From Candidatus Aenigmatarchaeota archaeon (GTDB lineage: Archaea > Aenigmatarchaeota > Aenigmatarchaeia > QMZP01 > QMZT01), in NCBI GenBank assembly GCA_016932215.1, contig JAFGDH010000037.1, forward strand, positions 1-59,428: DNA of 59,428 bases, read 5' to 3'. The notes under the pieces were generated by a model that did not search any database, was not told the origin of the DNA, and worked only from the letters and a program-made list of their open reading frames with translations. Positions within the stretch are counted from its first letter, which is position 1. Each line of letters starts with the position of its first letter. Positions 9,608 through 17,627 of this stretch are shown piece after piece. Position numbers and translations under genes: made by a program.

Positions 9608-12259
9608 ATGTTATTTCAGGTTTTGGATGTTGATTACACCATTGTCAACGAGCTTCCTGTTATACGAATTTTTGGCAAATCAGACAGGGGTAAACCGGTA
9701 TGCGGCTTCTTCGAAGGAAATTCGGAAAGGTATCTGCCTTATTTCTACGTTGACTCTGAAATGGATATAAACAAGGTTCTCGAGGGGGAAACAAACGTTC
9801 ATAAAACGGAAAGGGTGAAGAGATTCCTTCCCATAGGATATCACAAGGAAAAGAAGGATGTCTGGAAAATATTCCTTAAAAATCCCGCAAAAACCCCCGA
9901 GCTCCGTGACCGGCTGAAAGCGAAGGGTTTTGACGTCTACGAGGCTGATATACCATTCAAGTACAGATTCATGACAGATTTCGGGATCAGGGGAATGGAC
10001 TGGATAGAGGTGGAAAACGAGGTTCCAGTAAACACGAACACCGTCAACGTCGAGAGCAAAATAGTCATAAAAAAAATAAAAACCACCGAAAGGGAGCTTT
10101 CTGATCTCAAATACCTAGCATTTGATATCGAATGCGTACCGCTCAAGCCAGGCTCCGTACCGGACGAAAAATACGATCCGGTTATAATGATATCTCTTGT
10201 TTTCAGCGAACCTTACAAGGGGAAAAAATCCATGGTTATCAGCACACGGCCAGGAAAGGGTGTGACATCTTTCGAGACGGAGAAGGAGATGCTTGAAGGG
10301 TTCGTGAAGATAATGATGGAATACGATCCTGACATTCTGACGGGATTCAACGTGAAGAATTTCGATATTCCCTATATACTGGAAAGGATGAGGCAGAATG
10401 AAATTGTTCCCATGTTCGGGAGATGCAAAAAGCAGGTGACCGCAAATAAAGTAATGTCCAGGTACAGGGTAAACCTCACGGGCAGGATTATAGCCGATTC
10501 GTTCGAAATCGTAAAGAGGGATTTTTCCATGAAGAGATATGACCTCAACACGGTATCAGAAAACCTTCTCAATGAAAACAAGGAAGATGTCAAGCATTCG
10601 GAAATAGATAAATTATGGAAGGGTAGCCAGGACGGCTATGAGAAACTTGTCACATACTGCCTCAAGGACAGCAAGCTTGCAATGAGCCTGCTCCTTAAAC
10701 TGAACCTCCTTGACAAATATTTTGCCCTTGCAAAGACATCCGGAACCCTGATGCAGGACATACTCGATTCAGGGGAGACCATGAGAATAGAGAACGTGCT
10801 TCTCAACGAGTTCAACAAAAACGGTTTTATTCTGCCATGCAGGCCGGAAGGGTCGGATGTCGCCAAGAGGGAAAAGCAAAGGATAATCGAACTAAAGGGC
10901 GGTTTTGTGATAGAACCGAAGAAGGGACTGCACTCATCCGTTATTGTTCTTGATTTCAAGTCGATGTATCCTTCGCTGATACGTACTTTCAACATATGCC
11001 CTACCACCCTGATAATCGATGAGGATATGGAAAATTCCATAATGTCGCCGGCGGGTGCAAAATTCGTTCCGGAATCCGTCCGTAAGGGGATAATTCCGAG
11101 TATACTTGAAGGTCTGATGAAAGAAAGGGGCGATGTCAAGAAAAGACTGAAGGTGGAGAAAGACCCTCAGAAAAAAAAGGGGCTGGACGCGAAACAGTGG
11201 GCCCTTAAGATTCTATCGAATGCGTTCTACGGGCATTTCGGGTACCCAAGGGCGAAAATATATAAGCTTGAGATAGCGAATTCCATAACTTCATTCGGAA
11301 GGGAAACGATAGCAAGGACCAAGGAATTCATAGAAAAGAAGTACGGTTATGAGGTTGTTTACGGCGATACTGATTCCGTAATGGTCAAAATAGACAAAGA
11401 GGATCTGGAAGAGATCAAGAAAATAGGTGACAGCATAAGCCGAGATGTCACAAAAAACCTCAAGGGCGTGATGGAGCTCGAATTTGAGAAGGTTTTCAAG
11501 AGATTCCTCCCCCTCACGAAGAAAAGATATGCGGCGTGGTGTTTTGAATTAACCCAGGACGGCTGGAAGGACAAGATCGAGACCAAGGGTATAGAAACCG
11601 TAAGGAGGGACTGGTGCGACCTCGTATCAGAAACCACGAAAAGGGTGCTGGAAATAATACTCAAGGAAAATGACATAAAAAGCGCGGTTAAATTCTTCAA
11701 TGGTATAGTCAAGGAAGTGACCGAAAGAAAGGTGTCAATACAAAAGCTGGTTATCACAAAAACCCTCACAAAAAGGGCCGATGGTTACGCCGGTGTGCAG
11801 CCTCACGCGGAACTGGCGAAGAAGATGAAGAAGAGGTCACCTGCCGATGCGCCGGGGGTGGGCGACAGGATAGGATACGTCATAATCAAGGGGCTTGACC
11901 TGGTTTCCAAAAGGACCGAGGATCCGATGTATGTCATAGAGAGGGGGCTGGAGATAGATTCGAAATATTACATCGAAAACCAGCTGCTTCCCCCGGTAGA
12001 GAGGATATTCTCTGCGCTTGACGTTTCCAAAACAGAGCTTTTGGGTAAGGGCAAGCAGATCAGCCTGTGCGGGGCACTGAATAATTTCTCCGGAAAACCG
12101 AAAAAAATCGAGAAGGTGTCACTGGATGAGGTTAACGGTCTCATATGCGTCAAATGCAGCAAATGTTATGATATGCCTCCACTCACGGGGCTATGTGAAT
12201 GCGGGGGTGAGCTTATGTTCTCTTCCGTCAAGGGTATTGCCAGGAGTGTAACGGTTTAA
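9608..12259 (+). CDS. polB: DNA polymerase family B with C-terminal zinc ribbon
   Basis: Replicative or repair DNA polymerase with 3'-5' proofreading. Exonuclease motifs: ExoI FDIEC at residues 172-176, ExoII GFNVKNFD, ExoIII YCLKDS. Polymerase motifs: A DFKSMYPSLI at 449, B KILSNAFYGHFGY, C YGDTDS from 585 (Asp587 and Asp589), then KKRYAAW. All catalytic acids are present, so the enzyme should be active. At 883 residues it is about 100 longer than Pyrococcus Pol; the extra C-terminus carries cysteines 847, 850, 853, 863 and 865, a likely zinc ribbon. No PCNA-binding box is seen at the end. It stands alone on its strand between NAC and a repeat-bearing spacer. Confidence 0.97.
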   Translation: MLFQVLDVDYTIVNELPVIRIFGKSDRGKPVCGFFEGNSERYLPYFYVDSEMDINKVLEGETNVHKTERVKRFLPIGYHKEKKDVWKIFLKNPAKTPELRDRLKAKGFDVYEADIPFKYRFMTDFGIRGMDWIEVENEVPVNTNTVNVESKIVIKKIKTTERELSDLKYLAFDIECVPLKPGSVPDEKYDPVIMISLVFSEPYKGKKSMVISTRPGKGVTSFETEKEMLEGFVKIMMEYDPDILTGFNVKNFDIPYILERMRQNEIVPMFGRCKKQVTANKVMSRYRVNLTGRIIADSFEIVKRDFSMKRYDLNTVSENLLNENKEDVKHSEIDKLWKGSQDGYEKLVTYCLKDSKLAMSLLLKLNLLDKYFALAKTSGTLMQDILDSGETMRIENVLLNEFNKNGFILPCRPEGSDVAKREKQRIIELKGGFVIEPKKGLHSSVIVLDFKSMYPSLIRTFNICPTTLIIDEDMENSIMSPAGAKFVPESVRKGIIPSILEGLMKERGDVKKRLKVEKDPQKKKGLDAKQWALKILSNAFYGHFGYPRAKIYKLEIANSITSFGRETIARTKEFIEKKYGYEVVYGDTDSVMVKIDKEDLEEIKKIGDSISRDVTKNLKGVMELEFEKVFKRFLPLTKKRYAAWCFELTQDGWKDKIETKGIETVRRDWCDLVSETTKRVLEIILKENDIKSAVKFFNGIVKEVTERKVSIQKLVITKTLTKRADGYAGVQPHAELAKKMKKRSPADAPGVGDRIGYVIIKGLDLVSKRTEDPMYVIERGLEIDSKYYIENQLLPPVERIFSALDVSKTELLGKGKQISLCGALNNFSGKPKKIEKVSLDEVNGLICVKCSKCYDMPPLTGLCECGGELMFSSVKGIARSVTV

Positions 12260-12712
12260 TTCCCCGTTTTCCAAAAAGCCGGTTTTTCTTTTTTTCTGCA
12301 CGGTTTGAATCTGTTTTTTTTGTTAAAATGGATGGTTGTGAGTGTTTTTTTCAGGTTTTCCGTCTGTTTTGTAAAAATGCCAAATTTTCAAAATTTCCGC
12401 TGGCATGAAGCAAAAAACGATAAACATAAAGCAAGTTTTATTGCATAACATGAAAACAGACTACCAACGTTCATGCATTTCCGTGAACCCCTTCATTTCA
12501 TGTGGAAACGTGTGAAATATAGTCATAAAACCTTCATTTCATGTTGGTTTGTTTCACGTGTCATGGAAAACACACCTTCATTTCATGTGGAAAATACGCT
12601 ACTTTGCCTGTATATGTCGTTTTTTTCAAGTTCATATGAAGTCCATATGAAATTTATGACCGAATAATAGGGGGAAGAAAGTGATATCTGGTCGTGCTCA
12701 TTAAAAAACATG
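12260..12712. other. Intergenic spacer, 453 bases, no gene
   Basis: No convincing gene is present. After the polB stop come T-rich runs (12284-12295, 12313-12321, 12345-12351) that could terminate polB transcription. The second half holds three copies of CCTTCATTTCATGT (listed separately) and several related TTCA/TGAA words, such as CATATGAA at 12632 and 12643. The right end is the 3' end of the TctA-family gene. Confidence 0.6.
12490..12591. repeat. Three spaced copies of CCTTCATTTCATGT
   Basis: The 14-base word starts at 12490, 12531 and 12575, a period of 41 and 44 bases. Copies 1 and 3 continue as GGAAA, giving TTTCATGTGGAAA, a 13-base near-dyad that differs from the archaeal mini-ORB core TTTCCASTGGAAA at two positions. 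The intervals are not multiples of three and differ in sequence, so this is not coding and not a CRISPR. Confidence 0.6.
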
Positions 12713-13939
12713 TTATAAGAACAGGAAATTCAGCAGATATGGGCCAAATCCCGAATAATACATTATTGTTGGAAAAAGGAGAAATCCCATCAGTTGTGAT
12801 CTCTTTATCTTCGTTTTTATGGCCAGAAGTCCCATAAAGGTTCCTGTCAGGGCAACCAAAAGGCCCACGACCCCGGAAAAAATGAATACCAGGCATACGA
12901 GCATTATGATGGTAGACGTGGTTAACCTCGTGTAATTTACGTTTTTTATCCTGGAAACCATGAATCTGCCCAGTTTCAGTGTAATTACAACGGAGATGAA
13001 TGCAGACATCATCCCAGATATTATCACCAGATAAAGCTCGTTTATTGTAAGTGAACCGAATATCTGAGATATGAACCACACGGCACCGGATCTCGTCTTG
13101 CCTATCAGATAGAAAACGACAAAGGTGAAGAATATGTTTGACGTGTTTATACCACCGAGTGTGATCATGAATTCCTTGTGCTTGGCCCGGAGGAACTGGG
13201 AAGCTATTATACCGGCCTGGGAGGAACCAATTCCCGGCAGGAGGCCTGCAAGGAGGCCGGCCAACCATCCCGCAATCCCTCCCCTTACCCAGTCGGCTTC
13301 CGTGTCTCTTTTTATTTTTTGTTCGGGTATCCTTGTCTTCATCATTATGCTGGTAAGGAGAGTGGATATCGCAAAAAGGCCAGTCAGCCCGGGAAACAAT
13401 GTCTGTTCCGATGGCAGAGAACTGAGAACAATGAACCCGAAAAGTCCAGCCAGCAGGAAAATCAGCAGGGAATATATCCTTTTTCCCCCCTTCTCCGTAA
13501 TGACCATCCAGAATACCACCAACATAAGAATAAGATGGATAACTGGTTTTATCGAGGAATAAATGAAAGGTATCGAATAAAACATAATGGGAAGGGTGGA
13601 AACGGTCAGTATGACAACTATCATTCCTCCCACAACCGTAAGAAAAAGCGCCTCGTACCCCATCCCCTCCAGGAGCATTCTGTGGCCGGGTAGTATCGAA
13701 AGCAGCGAATCCTCCTCCGGTGCGCCGAAAAGTATGCTGGGTATGAAATCGACAAATGTGTTAGAGATGGCAAGAGAAACCGAGAATGCAAGTATGTGCG
13801 GTAAAGGGATGAATGACATCATAGGTATCAGGGAGAAAAGGATAACGAAAAGGTTGTTCGGATGGAGACCCGGGATTAATCCCGTCACCACGCCAAACAA
13901 AACCCCAAGAACCACGAAAGTGATGATCTCCAACACCAT
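12713..13939 (-). CDS. TctA-family (DUF112) membrane permease
   Basis: Multi-span membrane protein of the tripartite tricarboxylate transporter TctA family. The 408 residues contain about ten to twelve hydrophobic segments in two similar halves, each opening with the family's Gly/Pro signature: GLIPGLHPNN near residues 20-29 and GLLPGIGSSQAG near 233-244. The second lacks the usual final Pro. No periplasmic TctC or small TctB partner is near, as is common for archaeal members, so the substrate cannot be told. A TATA-like AAAATATTTT lies just upstream of the ATG. Confidence 0.8.
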   Translation of the reverse strand: MVLEIITFVVLGVLFGVVTGLIPGLHPNNLFVILFSLIPMMSFIPLPHILAFSVSLAISNTFVDFIPSILFGAPEEDSLLSILPGHRMLLEGMGYEALFLTVVGGMIVVILTVSTLPIMFYSIPFIYSSIKPVIHLILMLVVFWMVITEKGGKRIYSLLIFLLAGLFGFIVLSSLPSEQTLFPGLTGLFAISTLLTSIMMKTRIPEQKIKRDTEADWVRGGIAGWLAGLLAGLLPGIGSSQAGIIASQFLRAKHKEFMITLGGINTSNIFFTFVVFYLIGKTRSGAVWFISQIFGSLTINELYLVIISGMMSAFISVVITLKLGRFMVSRIKNVNYTRLTTSTIIMLVCLVFIFSGVVGLLVALTGTFMGLLAIKTKIKRSQLMGFLLFPTIMYYSGFGPYLLNFLFL

Positions 13940-13995
13940 AAAAATATTTTGATCTGGGGGGTTATTATTTTTAAAACAATAATTGAATTAACATT

Positions 13996-14358
13996 ATGAT
14001 CAGATGGTTTTTCAGGAAAAAACCCGATCAGTTCAGGGACAAAAGGTATTTGGCTGTATTATCACTCGTGATACTGGTTCTCGCTCTGGCGGTGTTCGTT
14101 CTGAACCCTTACATAATGGCCGAAAGGGAGTTTGGGGAGGAATGTGAAAGTTATTCCAGGGGCAAGGAAAACATGGACAGTTGCAGATCTTTTTGTCTGG
14201 GGCCGTGCGACAGCAAGGACAACCCGAACACCTCCATAAAGGACTGCTTCTACATGGGTGATATGGAAAGTTGCAAAGATGTTTGTGTGTCCAATTCGAG
14301 GATCAGGTGTGTAATGGATTTGTGGGCCAGTAAGCATGGTTTTGCTTACAAGGGATGA
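13996..14358 (+). CDS. Small single-span membrane protein with Cys-rich outer domain
   Basis: Not recognised. The 120-residue protein has a basic N-terminus (residues 1-20), one membrane segment (about 21-43, LAVLSLVILVLALAVFVL) and an outer domain with eight cysteines in about 75 residues, including CRSFCLGPC, arranged in a way that suggests four disulfides. Positive-inside rule places the Cys-rich part outside the cell. TTTTTAAAAC about 27 bases before the ATG suggests a leaderless message. Codons and spacing look like a real gene; no functional claim is possible. Confidence 0.65.
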   Translation: MIRWFFRKKPDQFRDKRYLAVLSLVILVLALAVFVLNPYIMAEREFGEECESYSRGKENMDSCRSFCLGPCDSKDNPNTSIKDCFYMGDMESCKDVCVSNSRIRCVMDLWASKHGFAYKG

Positions 14359-14409
14359 ATTAAGGGGAAACCCAATCATCTCTTTAATAAAGAAATACAA
14401 AAATTATCC

Positions 14410-15174
14410 ATGAAAAAACACGAGATAAAAAACCATTTCTATAATACGAAAACCCTCGTGGAGCTATGGAGAGATTTTATAGATTGGGACAAAAGACGCG
14501 AAGGTGAGAATGGTTTTTTGAAAAAACTTCTTTTGGGGCGTAGACGTGTCTTTGAATCCTGTCTCGGTGAAGGGTGCGATACGATTTATTTGACTAAAGA
14601 GGGATTTGACGTAACAAGCAATGAAATAGACACCCTTTTTGCAGACAAAGCAAAGGACAATGCCCAGAAGGAGGGGGTTGGGTTGAAAATTACAACCTTT
14701 GATTGGAGGGATATTGATAAAAAATTCAAGGAAGGGCAATTTGACGCGGTTTTGTGCCTAGGTAATTCGCTAACATATTTATTCAGTAAAAACGACCAGA
14801 TCAAGACACTTAAGAATTTCCGTTTTATTCTCAAAAGAAAGGGGATATTGATCATAGATGAGAGAAATTACCAGTATTTTCTGGATGATGCAGAATCAAT
14901 ATTAAAGGGGGGGTTTAGATATTCCGGAAAATACACATATTGCGGAACCAAGGTACACGGCCGACCCGTTGAGATAGAGGAAAACAAGGTTGTAATGGAA
15001 TATGAGGATGAGCGAACGGGTAAGAAGGCTTATCTTGTGTTATATCCCTTCAGAAGAGGCGAATTCTTATCATTGTTAAGGGAAGCGGGTTTCAGAAAAA
15101 TCACAATATATAGTGATTTCAAAGAGGGGTATAACAAAAACGCAGACTTCTATCAATATGTTGCCGTTAAATAA
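14410..15174 (+). CDS. Class I SAM-dependent methyltransferase (glycine N-methyltransferase-like)
   Basis: Probable SAM-dependent methyltransferase. Motif I is VFESCLGEGCDTIYL (residues about 46-60), an unusual form of the Asp-x-x-x-Gly-x-Gly loop with Glu and Cys; GFDVTSNEID follows as the acidic strand, FDAVLCLGNSLTYL is motif IV, and GILIIDERNYQ is motif V. The C-terminus (SDFKEGYNKNADFYQYVAVK) resembles glycine/sarcosine N-methyltransferases. The gene is richer in A+T than its neighbours and may have been acquired. TATA-like CTTTAATAAAG is placed for a near-leaderless start. Fold is confident; the substrate is unknown. Confidence 0.7.
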   Translation: MKKHEIKNHFYNTKTLVELWRDFIDWDKRREGENGFLKKLLLGRRRVFESCLGEGCDTIYLTKEGFDVTSNEIDTLFADKAKDNAQKEGVGLKITTFDWRDIDKKFKEGQFDAVLCLGNSLTYLFSKNDQIKTLKNFRFILKRKGILIIDERNYQYFLDDAESILKGGFRYSGKYTYCGTKVHGRPVEIEENKVVMEYEDERTGKKAYLVLYPFRRGEFLSLLREAGFRKITIYSDFKEGYNKNADFYQYVAVK

Positions 15175-15236
15175 AAAATTCATGCCCACTTTCGGAACTA
15201 CTGCAAACATTTAAATAATCAACGTATATTATTACT

Positions 15237-15959
15237 ATGGTTGACGAAATTCACCTTGCAAAGGAGAAGCTCGCGAAGGATATAATAGGGGAAATCGTGC
15301 TCTCAGATAACCCCGACAAGATACTTAAAAAGTGGAGGAGCATCTTCAATTTCTCGCAGAAGAAGATTGCTAACTATCTCGAGATAACGTCTTCGGTGAT
15401 ATCCGATTATGAATCCGGGAGGAGGAAATCTCCTGGCACCAACGTGGTGAAGAAATATGTCAATGCTCTCCTCAACCTGGACGTCAAGAGGGGAGGACAT
15501 GTGATAAAGAGCTTTACACAGACAACACAGTCGAACATTATATCAAGAGCCATAATCGATCTTAAGGAATTCTCTTCGGGAATAAACATAAACGAATTTT
15601 TTGGGCATCTCAACTGCAACATTCTGACGAAAAACATGGGTGGTATGGACAGGGAAATATATGGTTATACCATGATAGATTCCGTAAAGGCCATTTCGGA
15701 GCTTTCATTCCCCCAGCTGATCAATCTTTACGGGGCAACGACCCAGCGGGCGCTCATTTTCACCAACATATCAACTGGCCGTACGCCCATGGTCGCGATA
15801 AAACTCACAAATCTCCAGCCTGGCCTGGTGGTCCTTCACGGGATCGACAAGGTGGACGAAGTGGCTGTCAATATAGCAGAGGCAGAAAACATACCGCTCG
15901 GTGTGTGCAGGCTTGAAAAAACCAGCGACATTCTCGAAAGGCTGAAGGGATACGGTTAA
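15237..15959 (+). CDS. Helix-turn-helix transcription regulator (archaeal COG1709-like)
   Basis: Predicted archaeal DNA-binding regulator. An XRE-type helix-turn-helix lies at residues about 34-75, with SQKKIANYLEITSSVISDYESGRRKSPG as the recognition region. It is followed by a roughly 150-residue C-terminal domain of mixed alpha/beta type containing EFFGHLNCN and a conserved block (MVAIKLTNLQPGLVVLHG), typical of the archaeal family that joins HTH to a ligand-like domain. ATTTAAATA about 24 bases before the ATG fits a leaderless message. Target genes are unknown; the next gene is convergent. Confidence 0.8.
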   Translation: MVDEIHLAKEKLAKDIIGEIVLSDNPDKILKKWRSIFNFSQKKIANYLEITSSVISDYESGRRKSPGTNVVKKYVNALLNLDVKRGGHVIKSFTQTTQSNIISRAIIDLKEFSSGININEFFGHLNCNILTKNMGGMDREIYGYTMIDSVKAISELSFPQLINLYGATTQRALIFTNISTGRTPMVAIKLTNLQPGLVVLHGIDKVDEVAVNIAEAENIPLGVCRLEKTSDILERLKGYG

Positions 15960-15960
15960 T

Positions 15961-16632
15961 TCAGAATTTTTTTGATTCGCATTTGATCGTTTTTCCGATT
16001 GTAATGATGCCGTAATTTCTCTCATAAATCGCACCGGGGTAAAAAACCGTGGTGTTTCCGATTTTGTCTTCCCCGCTGTTTTCGTGTATGTGGGCCGATA
16101 TTGCGATCAGGGGTTTGTGCTTTTCTATGAATTCCCTGACCTTTCTGGATCCAACATGCTTCCCGCCTTCCACCCTGTCGAGTTTTGTTCCTTCAGGCGG
16201 AACGTGGGTAACCAGAATGAATTTTCCCTTCAATTCGGCGGAGGCATTTTCAAGCTTCTCCCATATTTCCTCTTCTGTGGGCTCGAACTTTGTGTTGAAT
16301 GGTGTGGAAGCGCCGCCGAATCCAACCATGTTATATTCGTTTATTTTTTTCGATACCGCATGGACATTAAGACCGTACTCCTCGAAAAGCTCAACTATTT
16401 CGTAAGGGTCATGGTTCCCGGGTATGCAGAGAACTGGCTTGTCCAGGGACATTATCTTCTGTATTATGATCTCTGCGATATCAATTTGGGAATAGCCCTC
16501 CGGTATGTTGAACATGTCGGTGAAATCCCCGGGGCAAATAACGAGATCGAATTCCTGACCCCTTACCTTTTCTATGAATTTTGAAAGAATTTCTATTTCA
16601 CCATGTATGTCCGCTATTATTAGGATTTTCAT
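15961..16632 (-). CDS. Calcineurin-like metallophosphoesterase
   Basis: Stand-alone metallophosphoesterase of the archaeal Icc-related group. All metal-ligand motifs are present: ADIHG (residues about 7-11), GDFTD, GNHDPYE, a His in VTHVPPEG and AHIHE. I set the start at the ATG 16632 because TTTAAATAA is centred 27 bases upstream (about 16660), giving a leaderless message; a TTG at 16653 would add seven residues. It follows the DP1-like gene on the same strand by about 45 bases. Because that DP1 has lost its own phosphoesterase motifs the pairing is notable, but sequence shows no direct evidence that this enzyme replaces it. Confidence 0.9.
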   Translation of the reverse strand: MKILIIADIHGEIEILSKFIEKVRGQEFDLVICPGDFTDMFNIPEGYSQIDIAEIIIQKIMSLDKPVLCIPGNHDPYEIVELFEEYGLNVHAVSKKINEYNMVGFGGASTPFNTKFEPTEEEIWEKLENASAELKGKFILVTHVPPEGTKLDRVEGGKHVGSRKVREFIEKHKPLIAISAHIHENSGEDKIGNTTVFYPGAIYERNYGIITIGKTIKCESKKF

Positions 16633-16677
16633 AAGATTATCTATTGTTTTCAAGTTATTTAAAATAACATAACACCG

Positions 16678-17586
16678 TTATAAATTTCCGAAAATAATTT
16701 TATTTGTCGTTGTGTTGTATGTTGCATAGCTGTTGCCCGTCGAGACTATCACAACCCCCTTGTAATTCCTGTTCCAGTTTTCCCTGTTCCCGGATATCCA
16801 GAAAACGTCAGGCACGTAAGAAATCGCGTTGTTCATGTCCATGTTATTCGTCTTGGGAAGCATTCTCTTCTTGAGTATGTTTTCAGCATCCTTCCCTGTT
16901 ATTTCATTTCCGGTCCTGAAAGCCAGTATGACCAGCTTTTTTTCCCCACTGGTTATCTCAAGCCATGCCGGGTTGGGGATGTTTGTTATGTTTTCCGGGT
17001 TTTCCGGTGGTTCGGCCTGTGTGCTAATGACTATTCCGCTGAAGCTGCCTGTGATTTTATCGGTGAATTTTATATCAATCCCGTCTACCGGGTCCCTGTG
17101 ATTTGAGAGTGGTATGTCCGGGAATATTATTTTTTCCGGGAACATCCTGTTGTCCCTGAACGTCCCCTCAATTGCTATAACATCACCAATCTCGATACCA
17201 TCCTCTTTACTGACCACTTCTGCTTCACCGGTGGTGTCCTCGACAACAAAACCCTCCCTGGCTATATCCTTCACGCGAACCACGACAACGCTTTCAGCGA
17301 AGATTTTTCTGGCCTTGTTTATCGATATAGCGTCTGTTTTTTTCAGCAGTATGTCCCTGAGGGTCTCGTATTTTTCATTGAATTTTTTTATAAAATCCCG
17401 GGAATTCAGTGTCTTATCCCCGTTGTTTTTCAGTATTCTTATATTCGTGGAAACTTCGTCTGTTTGATCATGTTTTTTCATATCCAAAAAGTTCGAAAGG
17501 TTTTCCCTGCTTATATTGTTAAGTTCGTCCGGTGTTGGCGCGATCCCGTGCTTCATGAGTTCCTTGAGTATTTGTTTTTTGTCCAT
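16678..17586 (-). CDS. PolD small-subunit (DP1) homologue with gutted phosphoesterase domain
   Basis: Homologue of the proofreading small subunit of archaeal DNA polymerase D, but only 302 residues against about 480-700. The order matches DP1: N-terminal helical domain with ISREN-type helix; DFIKKFNEKYETLRDIL (64-80); OB fold about 95-155; then IIFPDIPL (153-160), the DP1 linker. After this the first half of the phosphoesterase is missing. NPAWLEI (205-211), ILKKRMLP (237-244) and VPDVFW (258-263) still align with DP1, but the GHVH site reads GNREN (266-270), and the DxH, GDxVDG, GNHD and YHG motifs are absent. YKGVVIVSTG (275-284) is the DP1 end strand. It lies directly downstream of Orc1/Cdc6, as DP1 does in Pyrococcus. 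Confidence 0.75.
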   Translation of the reverse strand: MDKKQILKELMKHGIAPTPDELNNISRENLSNFLDMKKHDQTDEVSTNIRILKNNGDKTLNSRDFIKKFNEKYETLRDILLKKTDAISINKARKIFAESVVVVRVKDIAREGFVVEDTTGEAEVVSKEDGIEIGDVIAIEGTFRDNRMFPEKIIFPDIPLSNHRDPVDGIDIKFTDKITGSFSGIVISTQAEPPENPENITNIPNPAWLEITSGEKKLVILAFRTGNEITGKDAENILKKRMLPKTNNMDMNNAISYVPDVFWISGNRENWNRNYKGVVIVSTGNSYATYNTTTNKIIFGNL

Positions 17587-17627
17587 GTTTTCAGCTTTAT
17601 TATAAGGGTCAAAAATTAATAAAAGAA

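Noticed and set aside
12490-12591. CRISPR array
   Set aside because: Repeats are only 14-17 bases, there are three copies, spacer lengths are short, and no cas gene is in the window.
12473-12667. 64-residue open frame in the spacer after polB
   Set aside because: It runs across the 14-base repeats, whose spacing is not a multiple of three, and has no ribosome-binding site, domain or typical composition.
14410-15174. Recently transferred island
   Set aside because: The methyltransferase is somewhat A+T richer than its neighbours, but there is no integrase, repeat or tRNA boundary, so transfer remains only a possibility.
16669-16681. ATAAC-ACC-GTTAT inverted repeat as another copy of the origin palindrome
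   Set aside because: Arms are only five bases, the centre differs from ACANTGT, and it overlaps the 3' end of the DP1-like gene; likely chance in A/T-rich sequence.
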